NCBI RefSeq assembly: GCF_000717595.1
Contig: NZ_JNZO01000029.1
Coordinates: forward strand, 1-64,000
DNA: 64,000 bases
Source: Streptomyces flavochromogenes
GTDB lineage: Bacteria > Actinomycetota > Actinomycetes > Streptomycetales > Streptomycetaceae
Direction of reading: 5' to 3'
A program made the translations under genes and the position numbers. Every line of letters begins with the position of its first letter. Position 1 is the stretch's first letter. Below the pieces are notes generated by a model. That model was not told the DNA's origin. It did no database searches and worked only from the letters and a program-made list of their open reading frames with translations. Below, piece by piece: positions 8,756 to 17,376 of this stretch.

Positions 8756-9424
8756 CTATGCCCGGATGAACACCCCGTCCCGCGCCGCCGCGAGCGCCGC
8801 CGTGACCGCCCGTTCCGCCACGTCCGCGGTGACCTCCTCGCGGGTGACCGCGAAGCGGTAGTAGAGCGGCGCGGAGACGGCGCGGAGCAGCTCGGTCGGG
8901 TCGGTCCCCGCCGGGATCTCGCCGCGGGCCTCGCCCTTGGCGACGACGGGGGCCCATTCGCCGAGCCGGGTCCGGTAGAAGTCGGCGAGCGCGCGGGCGC
9001 AGTCCTCGTCGCAGGCGGCCGCCGCGATGACCGCGCGGAAGACGGCGCCCATCCGCGCGTCGGTGAGGGTGGCGCGGACGAGTTCGGCGTTGGTCCGCAG
9101 GTCGCCGGCGAGGCTGCCGGTGTCGGAGGCGGGCAGGGACTGCTCGGCCATGTCGTGGAGGAGGTCGGTGACCAGGCCGACGGGGGAGCCCCAGCGGCGG
9201 TAGACGGTGGTCTTGCCGACGCCCGCGGTCGCGGCGATCCGGTCCATGTTCAGCGCGTGGAAGCCGGTGTCGGCGAGCGCGTCCTGGGTCGCGTCGAGGA
9301 CGGCCCTGCGGACCTTCGCGGTACGGCCGCCGGGGCGCAGGGTGCCGGGCGAGGCCGGCTGGCTCTCAGTCAAATGGGTCTCCTGTTCCATTAACTCCGT
9401 CGACTCTGCTACGGTACGGGACAT
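8756..9424 (-). CDS. TetR-family regulator of the adjacent efflux gene
   Basis: The 222-residue protein (211 if it begins at the in-frame ATG at 9391, MEQETHLTES) has the helix-turn-helix DRIAATAGVGKTTVYRRWGSP at about residues 60-82 and a TetR_C-type ligand domain ending in VTADVAERAVTAAL. It is divergent from the MFS exporter with only 37 bases between starts. An imperfect palindrome in that gap is the likely operator, so it probably represses both genes and is released by an exporter substrate. The start is uncertain: the ATG at 9391 has GGAG close by, while that at 9424 has GGGAGG about 14 bases away. Confidence 0.87.
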   Translation of the reverse strand: MSRTVAESTELMEQETHLTESQPASPGTLRPGGRTAKVRRAVLDATQDALADTGFHALNMDRIAATAGVGKTTVYRRWGSPVGLVTDLLHDMAEQSLPASDTGSLAGDLRTNAELVRATLTDARMGAVFRAVIAAAACDEDCARALADFYRTRLGEWAPVVAKGEARGEIPAGTDPTELLRAVSAPLYYRFAVTREEVTADVAERAVTAALAAARDGVFIRA

Positions 9425-9450
9425 CTTAACGGAACCAGCCTCCCATTAAG
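9425..9450. promoter_or_regulatory. Probable TetR operator
   Basis: CTTAACGGAA-N6-TCCCATTAAG is an inverted repeat with 8 of 10 positions matching. It fills most of the 37-base gap between the two divergent genes and overlaps the AAGGAG ribosome site of the exporter gene. Confidence 0.55.
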
Positions 9451-9461
9451 GAGTCGTACGC

Positions 9462-10880
9462 ATGGTTGCCCTGGATCACCCCAAGCCCGTCGAACAGCCC
9501 GCGGCCCCGACCGCCGGGACAGCGGACGCCCGTATGACCGGACGGATGCGGCTCGTCCTCGTCGTCCTCCTCCTCGCCCAGTTCATGCTCGCCGTCGACT
9601 TCTCGATCCTGAACGTCGCACTGCCCGTCATCGGTCAGGGACTCGGCTTCAGCCTCGGCGGCCTCCAGTGGATCGCCACCGCCTTCGCCCTCGCGGCGGC
9701 CGGATTCACCCTGCTCTTCGGGCGCGTCGCCGACCTCGTCGGCCGCCGCCGCCTCTTCCTCGGCGGCATGGCGCTCCTCGGGGTCTCCTCGCTCGTCGGC
9801 GGCCTCGCCACCGGCCCCGAGATGCTGATGGCCGCCCGCGTCGCCCAGGGCCTCGCCACCGCCGCCGTCACCCCCGCCGGGCTCTCCCTGCTCACCGCCT
9901 CCTTCCCCGAGGGCCCGCTGCGCGCCCGTGCGCTCGGACTCAACGGCGCCCTCATGTCCGCGGGCTTCACCACCGGCGCGATCCTCGGCGGCGTCCTCAC
10001 CGACCTGCTCTCCTGGCGCTGGGCGTTCCTCGTCAACGTGCCGGTGGCCCTCGCCGTCCTCCTCGTCGCCCCCGCCGTCCTCACCGAGAGCCGCCCGGCC
10101 GTCCGCCCCCGGCTCGACGTGCCCGGCGCCATCGCCGTCACCGGCGGACTCCTCGCCCTCGTCTACGGCCTCACCGTCAGCGGCGAGCACGGCTGGACCG
10201 ACCCGACCGCCCTCACCGCCCTCGCCGCCGGCGCCGCGCTCCTCGTCGCCTTCGTCCTCGTCGAACGCCGGGCCGCCGCCCCCCTCGTACCGCTCCACAT
10301 CCTCAAGCGCCGCACCGTCGTCTGGGGCAACCTCGCCGGACTCGTCGCCTTCGTCACCGAGACCTCACTGGTCTTCCTGATGACGCTCTACCTCCAGGAC
10401 GTCCTCGACTTCTCCCCGCTCGCCGCCGGCCTCTCCTTCGGTGTCCTCGGCGCGGGCACGGTCCTCGGCGGGGTGTTCGCCTCCCGCTTCATCGGCCGCT
10501 TCGGCGCCCGTACGGCCCTGCTCTCCGGCGGCCTCCTCCAGGCCGTCGCGACCCTCTCCCTGTACGGACTCGGCGAGGGCCCCGGGAGCCTCTGGCTGCT
10601 CCTCGCCGCGACCTTCGCCGGCGGCATCGGCAACATGCTCGCGATCGTCGGCTTCATGGTCACCGCCACCTCCGGGATCCCCGACCACGAGCAGGGCACG
10701 GCGACCGGGCTCGCGACCATGACCCAGCAGATCGGCATCACCATGGGCACCCCGATCATGAGCGCCGTCGTCGTCACCGCCCCCGTGCTCCTCGACGGCA
10801 TCGGCCTCGCGGTCCTCGTGAACGCGGCGATCGTCGCCGCCGGAGCCGTCCTGGCCGGCCTCTTCCTGCGCCGCACGTGA
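9462..10880 (+). CDS. MFS drug exporter, DHA2 (14-helix) family
   Basis: The 472-residue membrane protein of the EmrB/QacA type probably exports a toxic compound using the proton gradient. Conserved features are the first-helix motif DFSILNVALPVIGQGLG, motif A GRVADLVGRRRLFL, motif B-like MAARVAQGLATAAVTPAGLSLL, and motif C-like GPL..GLNGALMSAGFTTGAILGGVL. Hydrophobic segments number about 14. The ATG has AAGGAG 8 bases upstream. It ends with a strong terminator. Divergent control by the TetR gene suggests substrate-induced expression; the substrate cannot be read from sequence. Confidence 0.9.
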   Translation: MVALDHPKPVEQPAAPTAGTADARMTGRMRLVLVVLLLAQFMLAVDFSILNVALPVIGQGLGFSLGGLQWIATAFALAAAGFTLLFGRVADLVGRRRLFLGGMALLGVSSLVGGLATGPEMLMAARVAQGLATAAVTPAGLSLLTASFPEGPLRARALGLNGALMSAGFTTGAILGGVLTDLLSWRWAFLVNVPVALAVLLVAPAVLTESRPAVRPRLDVPGAIAVTGGLLALVYGLTVSGEHGWTDPTALTALAAGAALLVAFVLVERRAAAPLVPLHILKRRTVVWGNLAGLVAFVTETSLVFLMTLYLQDVLDFSPLAAGLSFGVLGAGTVLGGVFASRFIGRFGARTALLSGGLLQAVATLSLYGLGEGPGSLWLLLAATFAGGIGNMLAIVGFMVTATSGIPDHEQGTATGLATMTQQIGITMGTPIMSAVVVTAPVLLDGIGLAVLVNAAIVAAGAVLAGLFLRRT

Positions 10881-10911
10881 CGGGTGGCGGGACAGCACCC
10901 GAGCAGGACGT

Positions 10912-10952
10912 GAGAAGGGCCGGACCCCCACGGGGGGAGTCCGGCCCTTCTC
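10912..10952. terminator. Bidirectional hairpin terminator
   Basis: GAGAAGGGCCGGAC, a 13-base loop, then the exact complement form a 14-base-pair stem. It separates the rightward MFS gene from the leftward pccE. Confidence 0.8.
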
Positions 10953-10965
10953 GCCGTTCCGCCGG

Positions 10966-11178
10966 CTACACCGGCCAGTACGACCGCGCCCAGGCCCGCG
11001 GGCCGGGCCGGTGCCGCACCGACCGCGCGATCCGGGACGGGTCCGACCACCCCTCGGGGACCGCCGGGCCGCCGCTCTCGGCGGACGCCGCCGCCGTCGC
11101 CGCGGCCCGCGCCTGAACCACCGCCAGTGCGGCGGCCAACTCCTCCGGGGTCGGGTTTCCTCGTACGACCTTGATCAT
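10966..11178 (-). CDS. pccE: Acyl-CoA carboxylase epsilon subunit
   Basis: This 70-residue AccE/PccE-family protein is an actinobacterial subunit that stabilises the alpha-beta carboxylase complex and raises its activity. The N-terminus IKVVRGNPTPEELAAALAVV is the family signature and is followed by an Ala-rich linker and a WSDPSRIAR...PGPRAWARSYWP tail, also conserved. It lies 33 bases downstream of pccB on the same strand and is clearly in its operon. Confidence 0.9.
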   Translation of the reverse strand: MIKVVRGNPTPEELAAALAVVQARAAATAAASAESGGPAVPEGWSDPSRIARSVRHRPGPRAWARSYWPV

Positions 11179-11211
11179 GTCGACTCCTTGAAGGGCCAGG
11201 TCCGGGGAGGC

Positions 11212-12804
11212 CTAGAGCGGGATGTTGCCGTGCTTCTTCGGAGGCAGGGATTCCCGCTTCGTCCGCAGCTGACGCAGCCCCTTCACGATCTGCGGGCGGG
11301 TGTCCGACGGCATGACCACACCGTCGATGTAGCCGCGCTCGGCCGCCGTGTACGGGTTGAGCAGGGCGTCCTCGTACTCCCGCATCAGCCGCGCCCGCTC
11401 CGCCTCCTGGTCCTCGGCCTCCGCGATCGTGCGGCGGTGCAGGATGTTGACCGCGCCCTGCGCGCCCATCACCGCGATCTGCGCGGTCGGCCACGCCAGG
11501 TTCAGGTCCGCGCCCAGGTGCTTGGAGCCCATGACGTCGTACGCGCCGCCGAAGGCCTTCCGCGTGATGACCGTGATCAGCGGGACCGTGGCCTCCGCGT
11601 ACGCGTAGATCAGCTTCGCGCCGCGCCGGATGATGCCGCCGTACTCCTGGTCCACGCCCGGCAGGAAGCCCGGCACGTCCACGAAGGTGAGGACCGGGAT
11701 GTTGAAGGCGTCGCAGGTGCGGACGAACCGCGCGGCCTTCTCGGACGCGTCGATGTCGAGGCAACCCGCGAACTGCATCGGCTGGTTCGCCACCACGCCG
11801 ACGGGGAAGCCCTCGACACGGCCGAAGCCGGTCAGGATGTTCGGCGCGAACAGTGCCTGCGTCTCCAGGAACTCACCGTCGTCGAGGACGTGCTCGATGA
11901 CCTTGTGCATGTCGTACGGCTGGTTCGCCGAGTCCGGGATCAGTGCGTCCAGCTCGCGGTCCTCGTCCGTCACCTCGGTGTCCGCGACCTCGGGGAAGGT
12001 CGGCGGCTCGGAGAGGTTGTTCGACGGAAGGTAGGACAGCAGGGACTTCACGTACTCGATGGCGTCCTTCTCGTCCCCCGCCATGTGGTGCGCCACGCCC
12101 GAGGTCGCGTTGTGCGTCCGGGCGCCGCCCAGCTCCTCGAAACCGACGTCCTCGCCGGTCACCGTCTTGATGACGTCGGGACCCGTGATGAACATGTGCG
12201 AGGTCTGGTCCACCATCACCGTGAAGTCGGTGATCGCGGGGGAGTACACCGCGCCGCCCGCGCACGGGCCGACGACCAGCGAGATCTGCGGGATCACCCC
12301 GGAGGCGTGGGTGTTGCGGCGGAAGATCTCGCCGTACATGCCGAGCGCGCTCACACCCTCCTGGATACGGGCGCCGCCGGAGTCGTTGATGCCGATGACG
12401 GGGCAGCCCGTCTTCAGCGCGAAGTCCATCACCTTGATGATCTTCTGGCCGTACGTCTCGCCGAGCGCCCCGCCGAAGACCGTGAAGTCCTGCGAGAAGA
12501 CGGCGACCGGACGCCCGTCGACCGTGCCGTAGCCGGTGACGACACCGTCTCCGTACGGACGGTTCTTCTCCAGGCCGAAGTTGGTCGACCGGTGCCGGGC
12601 CAACTCGTCCAGCTCGACGAACGACCCCTCGTCGAGAAGCAGGGCGATCCGTTCGCGCGCGGTCAGCTTGCCCTTCGCGTGCTGCTTCTCCACCGCACGC
12701 TCCGAGCCGGCATGAGTGGCCTCGTCGATACGGCGCTTGAGGTCCGCGATCTTGCCTGCGGTCGTGTGAATGTCAATCTCGTACTGCTCTGCCGGCTCGG
12801 ACAT
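11212..12804 (-). CDS. pccB: Propionyl-CoA carboxylase beta subunit
   Basis: The 530-residue carboxyltransferase moves CO2 from biotin (on the alpha chain) to acyl-CoA, most likely propionyl-CoA to give methylmalonyl-CoA, a polyketide and odd-chain precursor. Two crotonase-like halves are present: an N-terminal half with [12 protein letters not shown] and [23 protein letters not shown] (acyl-CoA oxyanion glycines), and a C-terminal half with [23 protein letters not shown] and [21 protein letters not shown]. The residue after PGFLPG is Asp (GVDQE); specificity in this family depends on this neighbourhood, but I would not assign substrate from it alone. Operon: pccB then pccE. Confidence 0.93.
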   Translation of the reverse strand: MSEPAEQYEIDIHTTAGKIADLKRRIDEATHAGSERAVEKQHAKGKLTARERIALLLDEGSFVELDELARHRSTNFGLEKNRPYGDGVVTGYGTVDGRPVAVFSQDFTVFGGALGETYGQKIIKVMDFALKTGCPVIGINDSGGARIQEGVSALGMYGEIFRRNTHASGVIPQISLVVGPCAGGAVYSPAITDFTVMVDQTSHMFITGPDVIKTVTGEDVGFEELGGARTHNATSGVAHHMAGDEKDAIEYVKSLLSYLPSNNLSEPPTFPEVADTEVTDEDRELDALIPDSANQPYDMHKVIEHVLDDGEFLETQALFAPNILTGFGRVEGFPVGVVANQPMQFAGCLDIDASEKAARFVRTCDAFNIPVLTFVDVPGFLPGVDQEYGGIIRRGAKLIYAYAEATVPLITVITRKAFGGAYDVMGSKHLGADLNLAWPTAQIAVMGAQGAVNILHRRTIAEAEDQEAERARLMREYEDALLNPYTAAERGYIDGVVMPSDTRPQIVKGLRQLRTKRESLPPKKHGNIPL

Positions 12805-12860
12805 CGGGATGCGGCTCCCTGCCTGGTCACGGGGGGTTCGTTGACTACGAATGGGCTACT

Positions 12861-12898
12861 GCTCAGCTACTGAGCCGTAGCGTATCGACGCCGATACG
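12861..12898. promoter_or_regulatory. Two inverted repeats between pccB and birA
   Basis: GCTCAG-CTA-CTGAGC (12861-12875) and CGTATCG-ACGC-CGATACG (12881-12898) are both perfect. They lie in the 134-base divergent promoter region, so one regulator could tie carboxylase and biotin ligase expression together. Confidence 0.45.
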
Positions 12899-12938
12899 GT
12901 TCGGCACTGCGGTCTTTGCCACACCTAGTCTGGCTTGC

Positions 12939-13790
12939 ATGACGTCCTCCCAAGGCTCCGGCGGACCCTGGTCCGACCTCGACCGGCCCCCGCTGAACGC
13001 CCCCGCACTGCGCCGCGCCCTCGTCCTTCCCGACAGCCTGTGGACCTCGCTCGACGTGGTCACGAGCACCGGATCCACCAACAGCGACCTCGCCGCCCGC
13101 GCCGACGAGCTGCCCGAGGGCGCCGTGCTCATCGCCGAGGAGCAGACCTCCGGCCGCGGCCGACTCGACCGCACCTGGACGGCGCCCGCCCGCTCCGGGC
13201 TCTTCCTCTCCGTCCTCCTCAAGCCCGAGGTGCCGGTCCACCGCTGGGGCTGGCTCCCGCTGCTCACCGGCGTCGCCGCGGCGACCGGCCTCGCGAAGTC
13301 CGCCGGGGTCGACATGTCCCTCAAGTGGCCCAACGACCTGCTGGTTTCCGTCGGAGGCGAGGAGCGCAAGACCGGCGGAATCCTCGCCGAGCGGGCCGGC
13401 GCGGACGGCATCGTCGTCGGACTCGGCATCAACGTCACCCTCCGTGAGGACGAACTCCCCGTCCCGGCGGCGGGTTCGCTGCTCCTCGCAGGCGCGGTCT
13501 CCACCGACCGCGACACCCTCCTGCGGGCCGTCCTGCGCTCCCTCGCCGAGTGGTACGACACCTGGGCACGCGCCGACGGCGACCCCGCGGAATCAGGCCT
13601 CCAGGCGGCCTACGCGGCCGGCTGCGCTACCCTCGGCCGCCGCGTCAGGGCCGAGCTGCCGGGCGAGCGGATGCTGGAGGGCGAAGCGGTGGCCCTCGAC
13701 GGCGACGGCCGTCTGGTGGTCGCCACAGAGGGCGGCGGCACGGAAGCGGTGGGCGCGGGCGACATCGTCCATCTGCGATCGGGCACCTGA
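12939..13790 (+). CDS. birA: Biotin-[acyl-CoA carboxylase] ligase
   Basis: The 283-residue enzyme activates biotin with ATP and attaches it to the EAMKM lysine of the carboxylase alpha chain. Catalytic-core motifs are STGSTNSDLAARA, EEQTSGRGRLDRTW (the biotin/AMP-binding GRGR loop), SLKWPNDLLVS with the conserved lysine, and GLGINV. There is no N-terminal winged helix, so this is a group I ligase and not a biotin repressor. It is divergent from pccB, which fits its substrate. Confidence 0.92.
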   Translation: MTSSQGSGGPWSDLDRPPLNAPALRRALVLPDSLWTSLDVVTSTGSTNSDLAARADELPEGAVLIAEEQTSGRGRLDRTWTAPARSGLFLSVLLKPEVPVHRWGWLPLLTGVAAATGLAKSAGVDMSLKWPNDLLVSVGGEERKTGGILAERAGADGIVVGLGINVTLREDELPVPAAGSLLLAGAVSTDRDTLLRAVLRSLAEWYDTWARADGDPAESGLQAAYAAGCATLGRRVRAELPGERMLEGEAVALDGDGRLVVATEGGGTEAVGAGDIVHLRSGT

Positions 13791-13993
13791 CCTCCACCCC
13801 ACCAGCGCGGCGCGCCCTCGTGGCCGTTCACCCCGGGGGCCCGCGCACCCCGGGGCCCCGCACAATCAAGGGCCCGAAACATGGGCGACAGCCGTAAGCG
13901 CGTGAGCCAAGCCACAGCTGTCGTATCGTGGACCGCGATCCAGGGCGACAGATCGGCAGGGCAAGTGGGCAGGGAACGGGCAGGAGGCGGCCG

Positions 13994-15136
13994 GTGACCG
14001 TCGACGACGAGAACGAGGGCGGCGCGCCCGAGCCTCCCGCGTACCCCACCCCCCATCACGAGGTCGACCACACGGCCGAACCGAGCGACGACCCGCTCGC
14101 CATCCGCCTCGAACAGCTCATCCTCGGCGCGGACCGTCGCTACACCCCGTTCCAGGCCGCCCGCACGGCCGGCGTCTCCATGGAGCTCGCCTCCCGTTTC
14201 TGGCGCGCCATGGGCTTCGCCGACATCGGCCAGGCCAAGGCACTCACCGAGGCCGACGTCCTCGCACTGCGCCGCCTGGCCGGTCTCGTCGAGGCCGGGC
14301 TGCTCAGCGAGCCGATGGCCGTGCAGGTCGCCCGCTCCACCGGACAGACCACCGCCCGGCTCGCCGAATGGCAGATCGACTCCTTCCTGGAAGGCCTCAC
14401 CGAGCCGCCCGAACCCGGCATGACCCGCACCGAGGTCACGTACCCGCTGGTCGAGCTGCTCCTGCCCGAGCTGGAGGAGTTCCTCATCTACGTCTGGCGG
14501 CGGCAGCTCGCCGCCGCGACCGGCCGGGTGCTCGTCCAGGCCGCCGACGACGAGGAGATGGTCGACAGGCGGCTCGCGGTCGGCTTCGCGGACCTGGTCG
14601 GCTTCACCCGGCTGACCCGGCGCCTGGAGGAGGAGGAGCTCGGCGAGCTGGTCGAGGCCTTCGAGACGACCTGCGCCGACCTGGTCGCCGCGCACGGCGG
14701 CCGGCTCATCAAGACCCTCGGCGACGAGGTGCTGTACGCGGCGGACGACGCCGGTACGGCCGCCGAGATCGCGCTGCGGCTGATCGAGACCCTCAGCCAC
14801 GACGAGACGATGCCCGCGCTGCGCGTCGGCATCGCCTTCGGCACGGTGACGACCCGGATGGGCGACGTCTTCGGCACGACCGTGAACCTGGCGAGCAGGC
14901 TCACCTCGATAGCGCCGAAGGACGCCGTCCTCGTCGACGGCGCGCTCGCGGAGGAGCTGTCCCGGACGGGTGAGGCGCCCGTCTCGGAGACGGAGGCCGC
15001 CGAGGAGGCCGCCCGCGCGGAGAAGGAGGGCCGCCAGGCCGCCAGGTACCGCTTCGCGCTGCAGCCGATGTGGCAGCGGCCCGTCCGCGGCCTCGGCGTC
15101 GTCGAACCCTGGCTCCTGACCCGCCGCCCGACCTAG
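13994..15136 (+). CDS. cya: Class III adenylate cyclase with N-terminal regulatory domain
   Basis: The 380-residue soluble cyclase makes cAMP from ATP. Residues about 35-170 form a helical regulatory domain like that of the pH-sensing mycobacterial cyclase Rv1264. Residues about 193-330 form the catalytic domain. All key residues are visible: metal-binding Asp200 in FADLVGFT, adenine-selecting Lys240 in RLIKTLGDE, metal Asp244, and transition-state Asn298/Arg302 in VNLASRL. The lysine favours ATP over GTP. GTG at 13994 has AGGAGG 8 bases upstream. cAMP is known to influence germination and development in S. coelicolor. The stop codon lies inside the left arm of a 168-base inverted-repeat element. 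Confidence 0.9.
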   Translation: MTVDDENEGGAPEPPAYPTPHHEVDHTAEPSDDPLAIRLEQLILGADRRYTPFQAARTAGVSMELASRFWRAMGFADIGQAKALTEADVLALRRLAGLVEAGLLSEPMAVQVARSTGQTTARLAEWQIDSFLEGLTEPPEPGMTRTEVTYPLVELLLPELEEFLIYVWRRQLAAATGRVLVQAADDEEMVDRRLAVGFADLVGFTRLTRRLEEEELGELVEAFETTCADLVAAHGGRLIKTLGDEVLYAADDAGTAAEIALRLIETLSHDETMPALRVGIAFGTVTTRMGDVFGTTVNLASRLTSIAPKDAVLVDGALAEELSRTGEAPVSETEAAEEAARAEKEGRQAARYRFALQPMWQRPVRGLGVVEPWLLTRRPT

Positions 15137-15299
15137 GGCCTGGCGGCCGGCTCCGGCAGGGCTCGCGGCGCCCGGCACGTGCATCTGCCGCGTTGTCGTC
15201 AGTCGGCATGGCTCCGCCATGCCTCCTTCCTCCGCCTTGCAGCTGCACGCACCAGGCGCCGCTCCCTGACCCTGCCGGAGCCGGCCGCCAGGCCCTAGG
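15132..15299. repeat. 168-base nested inverted-repeat element
   Basis: The outer arms are 30 bases long and perfectly complementary (15132-15161 and 15270-15299; the end sequence is CCTAGGGCCTGGCGGCCGG). Pairing continues inward with a few mismatches (GCGGCGCC, CGTGCA, CTGC blocks). A perfect inner hairpin GGCATGGC-TCC-GCCATGCC lies at 15205-15223. It looks like a small REP or MITE-type element or an unusually long RNA hairpin. Its end supplies the TAG stop of the adenylate cyclase. Confidence 0.75.
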
Positions 15300-15358
15300 A
15301 TCTCCCGTGAACGCCTGTTAACAGCCGTTAACAGGCCCTGAATCGGGAGGGTGCGGTC

Positions 15359-16153
15359 ATGTCCGAGCAGCGCTTCGGTGAGTTCGTGGTGGTCCGGAAG
15401 GACGGGAACGGGCACGTCGCCGAGCTGGTCCTCGACCGGCCCAAGGCGATGAACGCCGTCTCCTCCGAGATGGCCCGCTCCCTCGGCGCCGCCTGCGACG
15501 CCCTCGCCGCCGACCCCTCGGTCCGCGTCACCGTGCTGACCTCCTCGAACGACCGCGCCTTCTGCGTCGGCGCCGACCTCAAGGAGCGCAACTCCTTCAC
15601 CGACGCCGAGCTGGTCCGCCAGCGGCCGACCGCCCGCGCCGCCTACACGGGCGTCCTGGAGCTGCCCATGCCGACCGTCGCCGCCGTGCACGGCTTCGCC
15701 CTCGGCGGCGGCTTCGAGCTGGCGCTCGCCTGCGACGTGATCGTGGCCGACGCGACCGCCGTGGTCGGTCTCCCCGAGGTGTCCGTGGGCGTCATCCCGG
15801 GCGGTGGCGGTACGCAGCTGCTGCCGCGCCGGGTGGGCGCGTCGCGCGCCGCCGAGCTGGTCTTCACGGCCCGCCGGGTGGAGGCCGTGGAGGCCCGGGA
15901 GCTGGGTCTGGTCGACCTCCTGGAGGAGGACGCGCGGGCGGCGGCCCTGGAGCTGGCCGAGCGGATCGCGGCCAACTCGCCGGTCGGCCTGCGGGCCGCG
16001 AAGAAGGCCATGCGGCTGGGGCAGGGTCTGGACCTGCGAGCGGGGCTCGAGGTCGAGGACGCGGCCTGGCGTTCGGTGGCGTTCTCGGGGGACCGCGCGG
16101 AGGGTGTGGCGGCCTTCAACGAGAAGCGGAAGCCGAACTGGCCGGGCGAGTAA
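15359..16153 (+). CDS. Enoyl-CoA hydratase/isomerase family protein
   Basis: The 264-residue crotonase-fold enzyme probably hydrates or isomerises an enoyl-CoA in fatty-acid or amino-acid breakdown. The fold markers are in order: ELVLDRPKAMNAVSSEMARSL, the CoA loop FCVGADLKER, the oxyanion-hole FALGGGFELALACD, and GLPEVSVGVIPGGGGTQLLPRRVG with the general-acid Glu region. The exact substrate cannot be assigned. It sits between two second-messenger enzymes, but no functional link is evident. Confidence 0.88.
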   Translation: MSEQRFGEFVVVRKDGNGHVAELVLDRPKAMNAVSSEMARSLGAACDALAADPSVRVTVLTSSNDRAFCVGADLKERNSFTDAELVRQRPTARAAYTGVLELPMPTVAAVHGFALGGGFELALACDVIVADATAVVGLPEVSVGVIPGGGGTQLLPRRVGASRAAELVFTARRVEAVEARELGLVDLLEEDARAAALELAERIAANSPVGLRAAKKAMRLGQGLDLRAGLEVEDAAWRSVAFSGDRAEGVAAFNEKRKPNWPGE

Positions 16154-16174
16154 GTTCTACCGTTTTGTACCAAA

Positions 16175-16190
16175 TATCACTTACGGTGAC
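16175..16190. promoter_or_regulatory. BldD-like box before the diguanylate cyclase gene
   Basis: TATCACTTACGGTGAC contains TCAC-N5-GTGA and matches most positions of the published-style BldD consensus (TnACnCnGnGTnA pattern, two mismatches). It lies 44 bases upstream of the GGDEF gene in a relatively AT-rich patch. BldD, the c-di-GMP-responsive developmental repressor, is known to control several cdg genes. Confidence 0.5.
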
Positions 16191-16233
16191 GCCTCGGAGG
16201 GGAAAACGGATCAAACCTCCCTAAGCTGGAGGA

Positions 16234-17376
16234 ATGGGTGAGGACGGACGGCTGCGGGCCGTAGTGGCGCTGGCGCAGGGGATGGCGGCGGCGCACACTC
16301 CACGCGAGTTCTGGCGGGCGGCGGCGCTCGGGTCCTGCGACGGGCTCGACGGCACCTTCGCCGCCCTCTCCGTATGGCAGCGGGACCACGGACGCCTCAA
16401 GGTCCTGGTGAACGCCGGGGAGCGGGCCCTGGGCGAGGAGGAGTTCCCGGACTCGGAGACGTATCCGGTGCACCAGTTCCCCGAGATCACCGAGTTCCTG
16501 CACGAGCAGTGGGCGGGCGGCGGGGAGCCGGACGCCTGGGTGGAGACCGCCGACGACCCGGTCCCGACGGGCCGGGTGGCCGGCCTGCGGCGGCGGGGGC
16601 GCGGCTGCTGCGTGGTCGCCCCGATCGTGCTGCACGGACGCGCGTGGGGTGAGCTGTACGTGGCCCGCCCGCCGCAGGAGAAACCTTTCACCCGCGCGGA
16701 CGCCGACTTCGCCACCGTACTTGCGGCGGTGGTCGCGGCGGGCATCGCGCAGGCCGAACGCCTGGAGGAGGTCCGCAAGCTCGCGTTCACCGACCCCCTG
16801 ACGGGACTGGCCAACAGGCGGGCCGTCGACACCCGCCTGGACGAGGCCATCGAGCGCTACCGGGTGGACGGCTCCGTGGTCAGCCTGATGGTCTGCGACC
16901 TGAACGGCCTCAAGCGGGTCAACGACACCCACGGCCACGCGGTCGGCGACCGGCTCCTCGAACGCTTCGGCTCCGTCCTCTCCCGCTGCGGCGCCATGCT
17001 CCCCGGCGCCCTCGCGGCCCGACTCGGCGGCGACGAGTTCTGCCTCCTGACGGTCGGCCCGACGGCGGACGAGGTGGTGGCGGTCGCCGAGGAACTCTGC
17101 GTACGGGCGGCGGAACTGGAACTCGGCGAGGGCGTGGCCTGCGGGGTGGCGTCCACGGGCGATCCGATCGGCCCGCTCAGGTCGGCCCGCCGCCTCTTCC
17201 GTCTCGCGGACGCGGCCCAGTACCAGGCCAAGGCGGCCCGCTCGGCGAAGCCGGTGGTGGCGGGCCGCGACGGCACGGTCGTCCGCCTGGCCGACGCGCC
17301 ACCGGGAGCGCGGGACCGGCGGCGGTTCAGGGACGCGCCACCAGTGGAACCGCCGGCGCCGGAGGGGCGGGGGTGA
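16234..17376 (+). CDS. cdgE: GAF-GGDEF diguanylate cyclase
   Basis: The 380-residue cytoplasmic enzyme is predicted to make c-di-GMP from two GTP. Residues about 1-170 form a GAF-like sensor domain. Residues about 180-335 form the GGDEF domain, starting LAFTDPLTGLANRRA, with the intact active-site loop GGDEF at residues 265-269. No RxxD inhibitory site is seen five residues before it, and there is no EAL domain, so it should be a synthase without classic product inhibition. c-di-GMP holds BldD as a dimer and blocks sporulation in Streptomyces. The symbol follows the presumed orthologue and is tentative. A BldD-like box lies just upstream. Confidence 0.85.
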   Translation: MGEDGRLRAVVALAQGMAAAHTPREFWRAAALGSCDGLDGTFAALSVWQRDHGRLKVLVNAGERALGEEEFPDSETYPVHQFPEITEFLHEQWAGGGEPDAWVETADDPVPTGRVAGLRRRGRGCCVVAPIVLHGRAWGELYVARPPQEKPFTRADADFATVLAAVVAAGIAQAERLEEVRKLAFTDPLTGLANRRAVDTRLDEAIERYRVDGSVVSLMVCDLNGLKRVNDTHGHAVGDRLLERFGSVLSRCGAMLPGALAARLGGDEFCLLTVGPTADEVVAVAEELCVRAAELELGEGVACGVASTGDPIGPLRSARRLFRLADAAQYQAKAARSAKPVVAGRDGTVVRLADAPPGARDRRRFRDAPPVEPPAPEGRG

